A stretch of DNA of 56,862 nt from an uncultured Bacteroidota bacterium (GTDB taxonomy: Bacteria; Bacteroidota; Bacteroidia; Chitinophagales; Chitinophagaceae). Shown here one piece after another: positions 8,990 to 17,476 of the stretch. Both the position numbers and the translations under genes were made by a program. The first letter of the stretch is position 1. Every line of letters begins with the position of its first letter. The notes under the pieces were generated by a model, which was given only the letters and a program-made list of their open reading frames with translations, was not told the origin of the DNA and ran no database searches. The DNA is taken from assembly GCA_903903635.1 (NCBI GenBank), contig CAIUZK010000060.1:1-56862 (forward strand). Reading direction: 5' to 3'.

Positions 8990-8997
8990 TATATTTG
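8990..8997 (+). promoter_or_regulatory. -7 promoter element of the flavoprotein gene
   Basis: TATATTTG is a perfect TAnnTTTG match, 10 bases before the ATG at 9008. The gene is divergent from padR, and the two promoters are about 50 bases apart. Confidence 0.5.
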
Positions 8998-9007
8998 AAA
9001 CCTGTTA

Positions 9008-10264
9008 ATGGAAACAATTCAATTAAACACCTCAGTAATTATTATTGGTGCAGGCCCTGCCGGTGCGGGTACATCTTTTTTCCTTACAAAGTATGGCATA
9101 CCGCATATCGTAATTGAGAAAGATACTTTTCCCCGCGATAAAGTATGCGGCGATGCATGCAGTGGCAAGACCGCATTGGTCATCAATCGTGCCAATCCCG
9201 AATGGCTTACCGAAATACTGGCCGATGCAAAGCAATTTTTACCCTCATGGGGCATAACATTTGTTGCACCAAACGGCAAAGCGCTGGAGATCCCCTTTTC
9301 TCCCAACCGTACACCTGAAACCAAAGCACCCGGATTCACGGTGCCTCGGCTGGTTCTGGATAATTTTCTTTTCGGTAAGATGCAATCTGAGTATTGCAAT
9401 ATTTTCCAGAATGCATCAGTTAGCCAGATTGATAATACCGGCAGCATGGTTACGGCACTCATGATGCACGATGGTGTCAATTACGAAATTAAAGCGCCGA
9501 TTATAGTTGGCGCCGATGGCGATAAAAGCATTGTACGAAAAAAATTCCTTAGCGAGAGTATTGCTCCAAAAACATATGCTATAGGGCTGCGGGGTTATTA
9601 CCAGGGAGTTACCGGCCTGCATAAGGAAAACTATATTGAGCTGCATTTTTTACCCGAAATGCTGCCAGGGTATTTATGGATATTTCCATTGCCCAACGGG
9701 ATGGCCAATGTTGGCGTAGGTATACTTTCTGAACGGGTAAGGAAAAAGAAAATAAACCTGCGCGAACAAATGCTCTATGCTATCAAAAACAATCCGGACA
9801 TAGCCCCACGGTTTGCCAATGCAACACTTACCGGAAAAATTCAGGGATGGGGACTGCCGCTGGGCATGACCCGCCAACCCATATCGGGCGACAACTTTAT
9901 ACTTACCGGTGATGCCGCCGCCCTCATCGACCCATTCAGCGGCGAAGGTATTGGCAATGCTCTTTATAGCGGCATGCTGGCAGCAGCAGCGATCAAAGAA
10001 GCTCAAACCCCGAATAACTTTTCTGCCGGCTTCCTCAAAACAGCATACGATGATGTGTTTTACAAACGCATAGGCGAAGAACTGCAAATAAGCGCCGCAT
10101 TACAGCGCCTTTGCAAATACTCATGGCTCTTCAATTTCGTGGTCAACAAAGCACAGAAAAGCGCCTCCCTGCGCAATACCATAAGCTGCATGTTTACAGA
10201 CATGGATCTACGCGAACAATTAAGCAAGCCTTCTTTTTATTTGAAGATCCTGATGAACAGGTAG
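9008..10264 (+). CDS. Geranylgeranyl reductase family FAD oxidoreductase
   Basis: The 418-residue product starts with the FAD-binding VIIGAGPAGAGTSFFL (residues about 10-26), has the family DKVCGDACSG segment near residue 45, an IVGADGDKS motif near 165, and the second FAD motif ILTGDAAALIDPFSGEGIGNAL near 300. Proteins of this class reduce isoprenoid double bonds or related substrates; relatives act on geranylgeranyl chains, menaquinone side chains or archaeal lipids. The substrate here cannot be read from sequence. No signal peptide is present, so it is cytosolic or membrane-associated. It is divergent from the PadR regulator, which could control it. Confidence 0.8.
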   Translation: METIQLNTSVIIIGAGPAGAGTSFFLTKYGIPHIVIEKDTFPRDKVCGDACSGKTALVINRANPEWLTEILADAKQFLPSWGITFVAPNGKALEIPFSPNRTPETKAPGFTVPRLVLDNFLFGKMQSEYCNIFQNASVSQIDNTGSMVTALMMHDGVNYEIKAPIIVGADGDKSIVRKKFLSESIAPKTYAIGLRGYYQGVTGLHKENYIELHFLPEMLPGYLWIFPLPNGMANVGVGILSERVRKKKINLREQMLYAIKNNPDIAPRFANATLTGKIQGWGLPLGMTRQPISGDNFILTGDAAALIDPFSGEGIGNALYSGMLAAAAIKEAQTPNNFSAGFLKTAYDDVFYKRIGEELQISAALQRLCKYSWLFNFVVNKAQKSASLRNTISCMFTDMDLREQLSKPSFYLKILMNR

Positions 10265-10281
10265 TCTGGTGATTTATACCA

Positions 10282-10683
10282 CTATTGCAATATCACTTTC
10301 CTGGTTATCGTTTCATCATCCGTCTGCACCCTTAACAGGTATAACCCTCTTGACAAAGATGATGTTCCGAAACTGAGGGTTTGTGCTCCCATTGCATATG
10401 CTCCATTAGCAATTACAGCAATTTCCCTGCCCATCATATCTGCTAATGAAATGAAAATATGCTGCTTATCAGAAACCGTGAAACTGATAGTCAACTCATC
10501 CATTACCGGATTAGGGTATAATTTCAATGAAGACTCCAGTCCACTCAACTCAGTAACACCTGTAGCGGTTGAATTGGTATAATAAGTGCTTTTAGGGGTA
10601 AGAATTCCGCTGATATTCCGCTTCATTGAGTTCAACAAAAATTTTATCCTGATATTTGGGATGATGCCTGCCTCTTGAATCAA
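10282..10683 (-). pseudogene. Orphan T9SS type A sorting-domain fragment
   Basis: The last 85 residues of this frame are a complete-looking T9SS type A tail: LKLYPNPVMDELTISF, ISLADMMGREIA, and SRGLYLLRVQTDDETITRKVILQ. Ahead of it are only about 50 residues without a signal peptide, the only start is a TTG at 10681-10683, and a stop codon lies seven codons farther upstream. A sorting domain without a secretion signal or cargo cannot work in the usual way, so this is most likely the 3' remnant of a degraded secreted protein gene. A genuine small protein is possible but less likely. Confidence 0.6.
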
Positions 10684-11007
10684 TCCGCCCAGACCAATGC
10701 ATCACCATAACAAAAGCAACTGTTATTGATATTTCCGGTATTTAACCATTGAAATAGCATTATTTCTTCCTTTACAATGACCTTGACAGTCCATTAATTA
10801 CCTTAAGTAATAATTCCTTGCGTTCACATAGTTATAAGGTTACCAAAATCTATGATTTTTGCTAAATCAGACAAACAAAAACAGAAACAAGCTAAGCCAT
10901 ATCACTTCCATCAGATGACCGAGAATTTACTTTTATCTACACTTACTTTATTATCTTTGCGACTGTATTGCTTTTTTTGACTAGCTTCTTTAGACTTACT
11001 GCTTAAT
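10684..11007. other. Intergenic space, likely decayed 5' part of the fragment gene
   Basis: This 324-base space holds the promoter of the next gene near its right end. In the rest I see no intact frame, hairpin or repeat. It sits where the missing N-terminal part of the sorting-domain fragment should be. Confidence 0.35.
10952..10959 (+). promoter_or_regulatory. -7 promoter element
   Basis: TATCTTTG followed by CG is a perfect TAnnTTTG match, giving a leader of roughly 40 bases before the ATG at 11008. Confidence 0.55.
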
Positions 11008-12105
11008 ATGTCCACATATAGTAATGCGCATGCCATGCGCTCATTGATAAAGGCAAGTTTACAGGCGATCCTCAAAACCCCTTCTGCCATTTTCTTTGCA
11101 TTTGCATTCCCGCTCATTTTCATCCTCGTTTTTGGCTTTATGGGCAATGGCTCTACTTTCCATATCAGTGTAGCAGCCGCTCCCGGCAGCGATACTACCA
11201 GCCCGCTATATGGTGTTTTGCAAAAAGTGCCTGCCCTTAAATGGATTTCCAAAGACACTGCAACTATAAATAAATTATTAAAGCAGGGAGATATTGTAGC
11301 TACGCTTGCTGTTCAGAAACAACCGGAAGGAACAAAACCTGCATACAAAATATTGATCAATGCCGCATCCTCGGAAGTTGATAAGGCCGGACAATTAAAA
11401 AATATCCTTGCCTCTGTAGTACAACAGATGGACCCGGAAATACAGAAAAGGCAACAGGAGATCGCCCAAGTTGATCTGCATGTTTCTGAAACCAGGGATT
11501 ACAAAACCATCGACTTTATTCTGCCCGGCCAGCTAAGTTTCTCTCTATTGGCATCAGGTGTTTTTGGCACCGCATTTGTATTTTTCAACCTTAGGCAAAC
11601 ATTGGTGCTCAAGCGTTTCTTTGCCACACCTGTGCGTAAGGAAATTATTGTTATCAGCGAAGGTATCGCCCGAATGCTGTTCCAGTTGGTTAGTGTTATT
11701 GTAATTATATCCCTGGGCTATTTTGTTTTCGGATTCACCCTTTACAATGGCTTCTTTACCTTCCTCAATATGTTTGTGATCTGCGCATTGTCCATTCTCA
11801 TTTTTATGGGGTTTGGCTTTATCGTGGGCAGTGTTTCAAAAAGCGATGCCACCATACCTATTGTTTCCAATATGATAGTTATGCCCCAGATGCTGCTTTC
11901 CGGTACATTCTTTTCAATTGACAACTTCCCGGTATGGATGCAGCCATTTTGCAGGGCGCTGCCGCTATCCTATCTCAATGATGCGCTAAGAAAAATGTCG
12001 TTTGAGGGAGCAAATCTATGGGCTGTAAAAATGGACCTGCTTGCGCTGCTCATCTGGGGGGTAATCATTTATGCGGTTGCCGGCAAAACTTTTAAATGGG
12101 AGTAA
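11008..12105 (+). CDS. ABC-2 type transporter permease
   Basis: The 365-residue membrane protein has one N-terminal membrane helix (about residues 28-46), a large extracytoplasmic domain (about 50-180), then five hydrophobic segments (about 180-365) including the ABC-2 signature region MLLSGTFFSIDNFPVWMQ followed by LPLSYLNDALR. Such permeases pair with a separate ATPase to export drugs, lipids or polysaccharides. No ATP-binding gene is adjacent, so the partner must be elsewhere. The substrate is unknown. It is followed 51 bases later by rnhA on the same strand. Confidence 0.82.
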   Translation: MSTYSNAHAMRSLIKASLQAILKTPSAIFFAFAFPLIFILVFGFMGNGSTFHISVAAAPGSDTTSPLYGVLQKVPALKWISKDTATINKLLKQGDIVATLAVQKQPEGTKPAYKILINAASSEVDKAGQLKNILASVVQQMDPEIQKRQQEIAQVDLHVSETRDYKTIDFILPGQLSFSLLASGVFGTAFVFFNLRQTLVLKRFFATPVRKEIIVISEGIARMLFQLVSVIVIISLGYFVFGFTLYNGFFTFLNMFVICALSILIFMGFGFIVGSVSKSDATIPIVSNMIVMPQMLLSGTFFSIDNFPVWMQPFCRALPLSYLNDALRKMSFEGANLWAVKMDLLALLIWGVIIYAVAGKTFKWE

Positions 12106-12156
12106 CATTTCACCACTTTAACAATTCATTTCCATAATAAAATTCCACTTTTCTAC

Positions 12157-12612
12157 TTGTCACATCTCACAATCTATACCGATGGTTCAGCCCGCGGCAA
12201 TCCCGGACCGGGTGGTTATGGCGCTGTTTTGCACTGGGGCGCTACCATAAAAGAAATATCACAGGGCTATAAGCATACCACCAACAACCGCATGGAGTTA
12301 ATGGCGGTTATCGCTGCGCTGCAACTACTCAAACGCGACAATCTTGACATTACTATTTATACCGATTCCGCCTACATTGTAAATTCAGTTGAGAAAGGAT
12401 GGGTGTTCGGATGGGTAAAGAAAAATTTTGCCGGTAAAAAAAATGCAGACCTCTGGAAGGCATTTCTTGAATGCTATAAGAAGAACAAAATTAAGTTCAT
12501 CTGGGTAAAAGGACATGCTGATAATAAGTGGAACAACCGCTGTGATATATTAGCTACTACTGCCGCCGATGGTCATAATCTCATCGAAGATGTAGGTTAT
12601 CAGCCTGATTAA
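12157..12612 (+). CDS. rnhA: Ribonuclease HI
   Basis: This 151-residue enzyme cuts the RNA strand of RNA-DNA hybrids. All catalytic acidic residues are visible: Asp in IYTDGSARGNPGPGG, Glu in TNNRMELMA, Asp in IYTDSAYIVNS, and the His/Asp pair in VKGHADNKWNNRCD. The length is typical of the bacterial single-domain enzyme. The start is a TTG (TTGTCACATCTCACAATC); no upstream ATG exists in frame, and homologues begin at the same point, so TTG is probably real. It converges with the next gene, with only 15 bases between their stops. Confidence 0.95.
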   Translation: MSHLTIYTDGSARGNPGPGGYGAVLHWGATIKEISQGYKHTTNNRMELMAVIAALQLLKRDNLDITIYTDSAYIVNSVEKGWVFGWVKKNFAGKKNADLWKAFLECYKKNKIKFIWVKGHADNKWNNRCDILATTAADGHNLIEDVGYQPD

Positions 12613-12627
12613 CCCATCCTTATACAA

Positions 12628-14058
12628 TTATCTTACATCCTCAGGCTTGAGCCCTGAGCCATCAATAATTGGCCCTTCTTTCCTTTCCGGTTTCCCTGTG
12701 TATAGAACCTCTTCATACCTCCAATCCTGCAATTTGGGCTTTTCTGGTGCAAAATGCGGGGTTGTATCTCCAACGGCCGGTACGGCAGGGGCGACATTAC
12801 TGGTATCAGCGGGAGCTTCTTTGGGTTGAACAACCTCAGGTGCAGCTTTAGTATCAGCAACAACTTCGTGTTTCTTGTTTTTGCGGCCACGACGTTTTTT
12901 GGGTGATTGTATGGTATCTGTCACTGGTGGCGGAACCATGAATCCTGCAGTATCCGCAACCGGAGCGGCGGCGCTGTCTGCTACTTCCGGATGGTTCTTC
13001 AACCACTTGCGGCTATGCTTCTTTTGAACCGCTGCAGTATCAGGCCGGGTCGTATCTATTTTTGCAATGCTGTCGATAGCAGCAAGACTGTCCAGGTTAT
13101 ATTTACCCTCTCCTTTGTTTACAATATCCGAGAACTCAGGTATTCCGGGCCCGCCCAAACTATCGGCAGTACTATCTTTTGCAGGCAATAAAGGTGGCGC
13201 CCCATCTCCAAGTTCATCCAGATGATTATACCAGGGCAGCATGGTCAATATCCTTTTATTACGCCAGAACAAAGGATTCCTGTGAGAGGTAGGGAATGTG
13301 AAACCAAGGCTGGCAATAACTTCTGTTGTTTTCAGGTTTTGCCTGGCAGTACCATTATACACAGACATCCCGTCTAGCTGGGCATAATCATATTTCCCGG
13401 CTATCTCAAGATAGGCATACCGATACAATGTTACACGCACCGCCAGTTCGCCGCCATAGTTCCAACCGCCCCAGGTAAACTGTGGATTATCTGTTGGATT
13501 GATAGGCAACCGGCTATGAAAATGAGGCAAGGCAGGTCCCAGGCCAATTTTACCCAAAATATCTATACCCAGATCTTTGGTATTAGACCGGTATATCTCC
13601 CAACGCTTAACAAAATTGACAAGTATCAGGTTTAGTCCGTCAAAATAATAATACGACCCTGTTTTTCTCGAAAAATTCAGGCTAGCTACCTGGTTCAGAA
13701 TATTATTAATTGTCCCTGAGGTGCTTACCATCTGACCATCTGCTACAGCATAACTCACAGGGTCGAAATTAAGTTCCATACCCAGATCCTGCCATTCGTT
13801 AAAATAAAAGCCCAGCCGGTAATTAAGCAGAAGTGGGGAAAAAGGAGAGTTGGTTTTTGTATTACCTTTTACATTATTTATATCATAACTATTACCCAGC
13901 TCCATTTGTTCAATATGAATGTTGCTGTTGGCAAACCAGGAAGAATTGTACCCTACACTGAAATAAAATGAACTTTGCTGTGCGGAAACCCTGCCGGCAA
14001 ATAAAAATAAACCAATTAAAAACACCCGTAAAGCAAAAAAGACGGCTTTTTTTCCCAT
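12628..14058 (-). CDS. Outer-membrane beta-barrel-like protein with a charged C-terminal tail
   Basis: The ATG at 14058 gives 476 residues with a clear signal peptide (VFFALRVFLIGLFLFAG, cut after VSA). About residues 27-265 show alternating aromatic/polar strands, for example LLNYRLGFYF and ELAVRVTLYRYAYLEIAGKY, as in an outer-membrane barrel. The remaining 200 residues are low-complexity, rich in Asp, Ala, Pro, Thr and Lys, with a KKRRGRKNKK basic cluster, and are probably disordered. An earlier ATG at 14106 is less likely, because a -7 element lies between the two. The specific role is unknown. Confidence 0.65.
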   Translation of the reverse strand: MGKKAVFFALRVFLIGLFLFAGRVSAQQSSFYFSVGYNSSWFANSNIHIEQMELGNSYDINNVKGNTKTNSPFSPLLLNYRLGFYFNEWQDLGMELNFDPVSYAVADGQMVSTSGTINNILNQVASLNFSRKTGSYYYFDGLNLILVNFVKRWEIYRSNTKDLGIDILGKIGLGPALPHFHSRLPINPTDNPQFTWGGWNYGGELAVRVTLYRYAYLEIAGKYDYAQLDGMSVYNGTARQNLKTTEVIASLGFTFPTSHRNPLFWRNKRILTMLPWYNHLDELGDGAPPLLPAKDSTADSLGGPGIPEFSDIVNKGEGKYNLDSLAAIDSIAKIDTTRPDTAAVQKKHSRKWLKNHPEVADSAAAPVADTAGFMVPPPVTDTIQSPKKRRGRKNKKHEVVADTKAAPEVVQPKEAPADTSNVAPAVPAVGDTTPHFAPEKPKLQDWRYEEVLYTGKPERKEGPIIDGSGLKPEDVR

Positions 14059-14073
14059 AGTTTTAATAATCAA

Positions 14074-14081
14074 CAAAAATA
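14074..14081 (-). promoter_or_regulatory. -7 promoter element
   Basis: TATTTTTG on the minus strand, 15 bases upstream of the ATG at 14058, matches TAnnTTTG. It supports that start over the one at 14106. Confidence 0.5.
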
Positions 14082-14195
14082 ATAAATTTTTGATTACCAT
14101 GTTCATAAGGGAATTAATTACAGATTAACTCTTGCCTGAGTCTGTTTTTCGGGATTTGAGAATCTATTATTGGCGGAACGGCAGGCATCGCTATG

Positions 14196-14744
14196 TCATT
14201 GTTCCTTAAGTTCTTTCATCAACACAATGGTCTCAGCCCAAAGTCCGGATTCTTTATTTATGAATTGAATTGATTTACTATCCACTTCCTTACTATCCGG
14301 ACTAATCCATTTTACCAGTTTATTATCACCGAAATAGAACTTACTAATTTCCAATCTCGTTTTCTTATCGTCATACCAAACACTATCGCCATTCGCTTTA
14401 GCCTTTTCTTCCGTATATCTGGCTGGCCTATTGTACTTAAAATCCTGCCTTAAAATATAGATCAGATATCCTTCATCAAAATAATATTCAGTAAACGTAC
14501 GGCAGGTATCTGTAAAATGTTCTGCATAGATTTTCTTCACTTCATCATCGCGGTAGTAACCGGTAATGGTGCCTGATGCACGTGAGGTGATATCATCCAC
14601 ATGTTTTTGTGTATAATCCTTAAGCTTCTTATTGATCTCTTCAGATATTTTCAAGGCGCTGGCTACAACATCGCCCTGCTTTTTCTTACAGGCAGAAAGG
14701 CAAGTAATTAGAATCAATGTTATGTACAAAATATTTTTTATCAT
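14196..14744 (-). CDS. Hypothetical lipoprotein
   Basis: The ATG at 14744 gives 182 residues that begin IKNILYITLILITCLSACKKK: a lipoprotein signal peptide with lipobox LSAC and a basic stretch after the Cys. The mature part is charged, with a helix-like region (EEINKKLKDYTQKH) followed by a beta-rich domain with YYFDEGYLIYIL and LEISKFYFGDNKLVKW. I recognise no named family. The frame also runs upstream to 14792, but the lipobox spacing favours 14744. It lies between the barrel protein and the ABC ATPase with no obvious operon link. Confidence 0.65.
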   Translation of the reverse strand: MIKNILYITLILITCLSACKKKQGDVVASALKISEEINKKLKDYTQKHVDDITSRASGTITGYYRDDEVKKIYAEHFTDTCRTFTEYYFDEGYLIYILRQDFKYNRPARYTEEKAKANGDSVWYDDKKTRLEISKFYFGDNKLVKWISPDSKEVDSKSIQFINKESGLWAETIVLMKELKEQ

Positions 14745-14896
14745 AATGCGAAATAAAGTTGCTTGGCGCATGTTGTCACAATAAGTTCTCAATAGATTGT
14801 ATCAATCTGACACCCGGAATAATTGGGCGAAATTAAAGCTTTTAGGTTAGTTGGTCTGTTTATGGTTTTCATTGTTTCAATTGAGCCGGTATTATT

Positions 14897-16567
14897 TTAT
14901 ACCATTGCTGCAACAAGTTGTTGAGTATATGCTTCCTTTGGGTATTTGAGCACCTGACCGGCCTCACCGGTCTCTACAATTTTGCCGGCCTGCATTACCA
15001 TTACCCTGTCACTTATATAATGCACAACATTAAGGTCATGCGATATGAATAGGTAAGTAAGGCCAAACTCATTTTGCAAGTCCTTGAGGAGGTTCAGTAT
15101 CTGTGCCTGAATACTAACATCAAGCGCTGATACACTCTCATCGCATATCAGCAGTTTAGGTCGCAACGCCAATGCCCTTGCTATACCTATACGTTGCCGC
15201 TGCCCACCCGAAAACTGGTGGGGATACCGTCCATAGGCATCCTGTGGCAATTGCACTATATCCAGCAGCCTGTATACTTCTTTCTCCAAATCCTGAGTGG
15301 GAACAATTCCATGCACCATTAATGGCTCCCTGAGAATATCCCCGATAGTCATCCTCGGATTCAATGATGAATAGGGATCCTGGAATATCATTTGTATATC
15401 TCTTCTCACACTACGCCACTCCTTATGTGTATACTTTATAATATCCCGGTTATTATAAACAATTTCACCTTCATTCACCGCAACCAATCCCATTATGCTC
15501 TTGCTGATAGTGCTTTTTCCACAACCGCTTTCACCCACCAATCCCAATACTTCTCCCCTGTTTATGGTAAACGAAACATCATCGACCGCTTTGTAAAAAC
15601 TCAATGGCTGACCTCGCAGATTTGTTTTGCCGGGAAACCATACTTTCAGATGATTGACTGTAAGTAATGAAGTTGTTGTTTTGTCAGCATCATTTTGAGT
15701 ATATAAAACAGGCTTGGGTGGCTCTTTATGTTCCTGTCCTGCAAAATCAGCTACAACCTGCAATCTGGCCCCCTTACTGGCTGCCGATGGCCTGCAAGCG
15801 ATGAGTGCCCTTGTATAGTCAGTTTTCGGGTTGGCCAGTACTTCATTGGTTGCACCGTATTCCATCATAACCCCTTTGTGCATCACCATCACATCATCAG
15901 CGATTTCGGCGGCCACACCCAGATCATGGGTTATAAAAACCATTGCGGTTCCATGCTCCTGTTGCAGGTAACACATCAGTCTCAATATCTCCTGCTGTAC
16001 TGTTACGTCCAATGCTGTTGTGGGTTCATCAGCAATAAGTAATGACGGGTGGTTACACATGGCCATTGCGATCATTACCCGTTGCTTCTGTCCGCCCGAT
16101 AATTGATGAGGAAACCGCGTATACATTATTTCAGGTTCCGACAACTGCACCTTACCCAACCAATCAATAGCCAGTAACTTAGCCTTTGCATTTTTTATAT
16201 CCTGATGTACCAGAATGGCCTCTTTGAGTTGCTTACCTATGCTCATCACAGGGTTAAGGCTGCTCATCGGTTCCTGAAATACCATGCCGATATTTTTGCC
16301 CCTCATTTTCGCTATTTGCAAGACAAACCCCTCTGCGGTATTGCTATTGAATATTATATCTCCGGCCATAGATGCGGCAGCAGGAAGCAACCCCATCAGG
16401 GCAAGGGCAGTGAGCGATTTACCCGATCCGCTTTCACCAACTATTGCCAGTGTTTTGCCTTTATCTATACTGAAAGAAATGTTATTGACTGCGGTAAAGG
16501 GCTCCGCACCACCGAATTGGATGGTCAGGCCATTTACCGATATTATCCTATCCGGTTCCACAATCAA
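14897..16567 (-). CDS. Fused two-domain peptide-type ABC transporter ATPase
   Basis: The 556 residues hold two complete ABC ATPase domains. Domain 1 (about 1-265) has [20 protein letters not shown] and [12 protein letters not shown]. Domain 2 (about 295-556) has [20 protein letters not shown] and [12 protein letters not shown]. The arrangement is that of a DppD-DppF or YejF/GsiA-like fusion powering oligopeptide or glutathione import. The permease and binding-protein genes are not next to it. Its start overlaps the amn stop by four bases (ATGA), so the two are co-translated, an unexplained pairing. The second Walker B has Cys before Asp-Glu, which is tolerated in the family. Confidence 0.9.
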   Translation of the reverse strand: MIVEPDRIISVNGLTIQFGGAEPFTAVNNISFSIDKGKTLAIVGESGSGKSLTALALMGLLPAAASMAGDIIFNSNTAEGFVLQIAKMRGKNIGMVFQEPMSSLNPVMSIGKQLKEAILVHQDIKNAKAKLLAIDWLGKVQLSEPEIMYTRFPHQLSGGQKQRVMIAMAMCNHPSLLIADEPTTALDVTVQQEILRLMCYLQQEHGTAMVFITHDLGVAAEIADDVMVMHKGVMMEYGATNEVLANPKTDYTRALIACRPSAASKGARLQVVADFAGQEHKEPPKPVLYTQNDADKTTTSLLTVNHLKVWFPGKTNLRGQPLSFYKAVDDVSFTINRGEVLGLVGESGCGKSTISKSIMGLVAVNEGEIVYNNRDIIKYTHKEWRSVRRDIQMIFQDPYSSLNPRMTIGDILREPLMVHGIVPTQDLEKEVYRLLDIVQLPQDAYGRYPHQFSGGQRQRIGIARALALRPKLLICDESVSALDVSIQAQILNLLKDLQNEFGLTYLFISHDLNVVHYISDRVMVMQAGKIVETGEAGQVLKYPKEAYTQQLVAAMV

Positions 16568-17334
16568 AACTTAAGATGTTTAACTGTTAATCCGCCATTA
16601 ATCAATTGTTGCAAAGACTCAATACCGATTTTCAAATGAACAGCAGCGAAATTACTGGTAACAGTCGAATCGCTGTCCGCAGTCTTTATTCCTTCAGGCA
16701 CCATTGGCTGATCTGATACAAGTAGTAGTGCCCCGGTGGGTATCTGGTTATAAAACCCTGTAACAAAAATAGTTGCTGTCTCCATATCCACCGCCATTGC
16801 CCTTACACTATGCAGGTACTCCTTAAATTTATCATCATGCTCCCATACACGCCTGTTGGTAGTATATACAGTCCCTGTCCAGTAATCGAGCTTATTATCG
16901 CGAATAGTTGTTGAAATGGCTTTCTGCAAGGCGAAGGATGGTAAAGCAGGTACTTCCGGAGGAAAGTAATCATTGCTTGTTCCCTCTCCCCTGATAGCTG
17001 CAATAGGTAATATCAGGTCGCCAACTTTATTCTTCTTTTTAAGTCCGCCGCATTTCCCCAGAAACAAAACCGCTTTAGGATGTATGGCAGAAAGAAGATC
17101 CATCATGGTAGCGGCCGTAGGGCTACCCATACCGAAATTCACTATGGTAATATCACCTGAAGTGGCGCACTGCATAGGTTTATCTTTTCCGTAAATCGGC
17201 ACTTTGTTAATTTCCGAAAAGAGGTTAATGTAATTATCAAAATTGCATAAAAGAATATAAGAGCCAAAATCTTTAAGCTCCATGCCTGTATATCGGGGTA
17301 GCCAGTTTTCAACAATTTCCTGCTTGGTTGTCAT
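16564..17334 (-). CDS. amn: AMP nucleosidase (catalytic domain form)
   Basis: The 256-residue product belongs to the nucleoside-phosphorylase fold: ITIVNFGMGSPTAATMMDLL, VLFLGKCGGLKKKNKVGDLILP, AVDMETATIFVTGF and LLVSDQPMVPEG. Amn cleaves AMP to adenine and ribose-5-phosphate in purine turnover. E. coli Amn has an extra N-terminal domain; Bacteroidota forms are short like this one. The gene overlaps the following ABC ATPase gene by four bases. A purine/pentose phosphorylase with another substrate is possible, but GEGTSNDYFPPEVPALP fits what I recall of AMP nucleosidase. Confidence 0.8.
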   Translation of the reverse strand: MTTKQEIVENWLPRYTGMELKDFGSYILLCNFDNYINLFSEINKVPIYGKDKPMQCATSGDITIVNFGMGSPTAATMMDLLSAIHPKAVLFLGKCGGLKKKNKVGDLILPIAAIRGEGTSNDYFPPEVPALPSFALQKAISTTIRDNKLDYWTGTVYTTNRRVWEHDDKFKEYLHSVRAMAVDMETATIFVTGFYNQIPTGALLLVSDQPMVPEGIKTADSDSTVTSNFAAVHLKIGIESLQQLINGGLTVKHLKF

Positions 17335-17420
17335 AGCTTAAAGATAATACCATTACGCCATAAAAAAATCCCGGGAACATAAACCCAACTGAAATCACGA
17401 ATCCATATCCTTTTTATAAT

Positions 17421-17454
17421 GCGACATGCCACCCGTTACAGAGTGGCATGTCGC
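17421..17454. terminator. Perfect 12-bp-stem hairpin
   Basis: The arms GCGACATGCCAC and GTGGCATGTCGC are separated by 10 bases. The hairpin lies 23 bases past the stop of the giant gene. No T-run follows on the minus strand, so a classic intrinsic terminator is uncertain. It may act as an mRNA 3'-end stabiliser or be a dispersed palindrome. Confidence 0.5.
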
Positions 17455-17476
17455 AAATTCCTGAAGGTATATTCAA

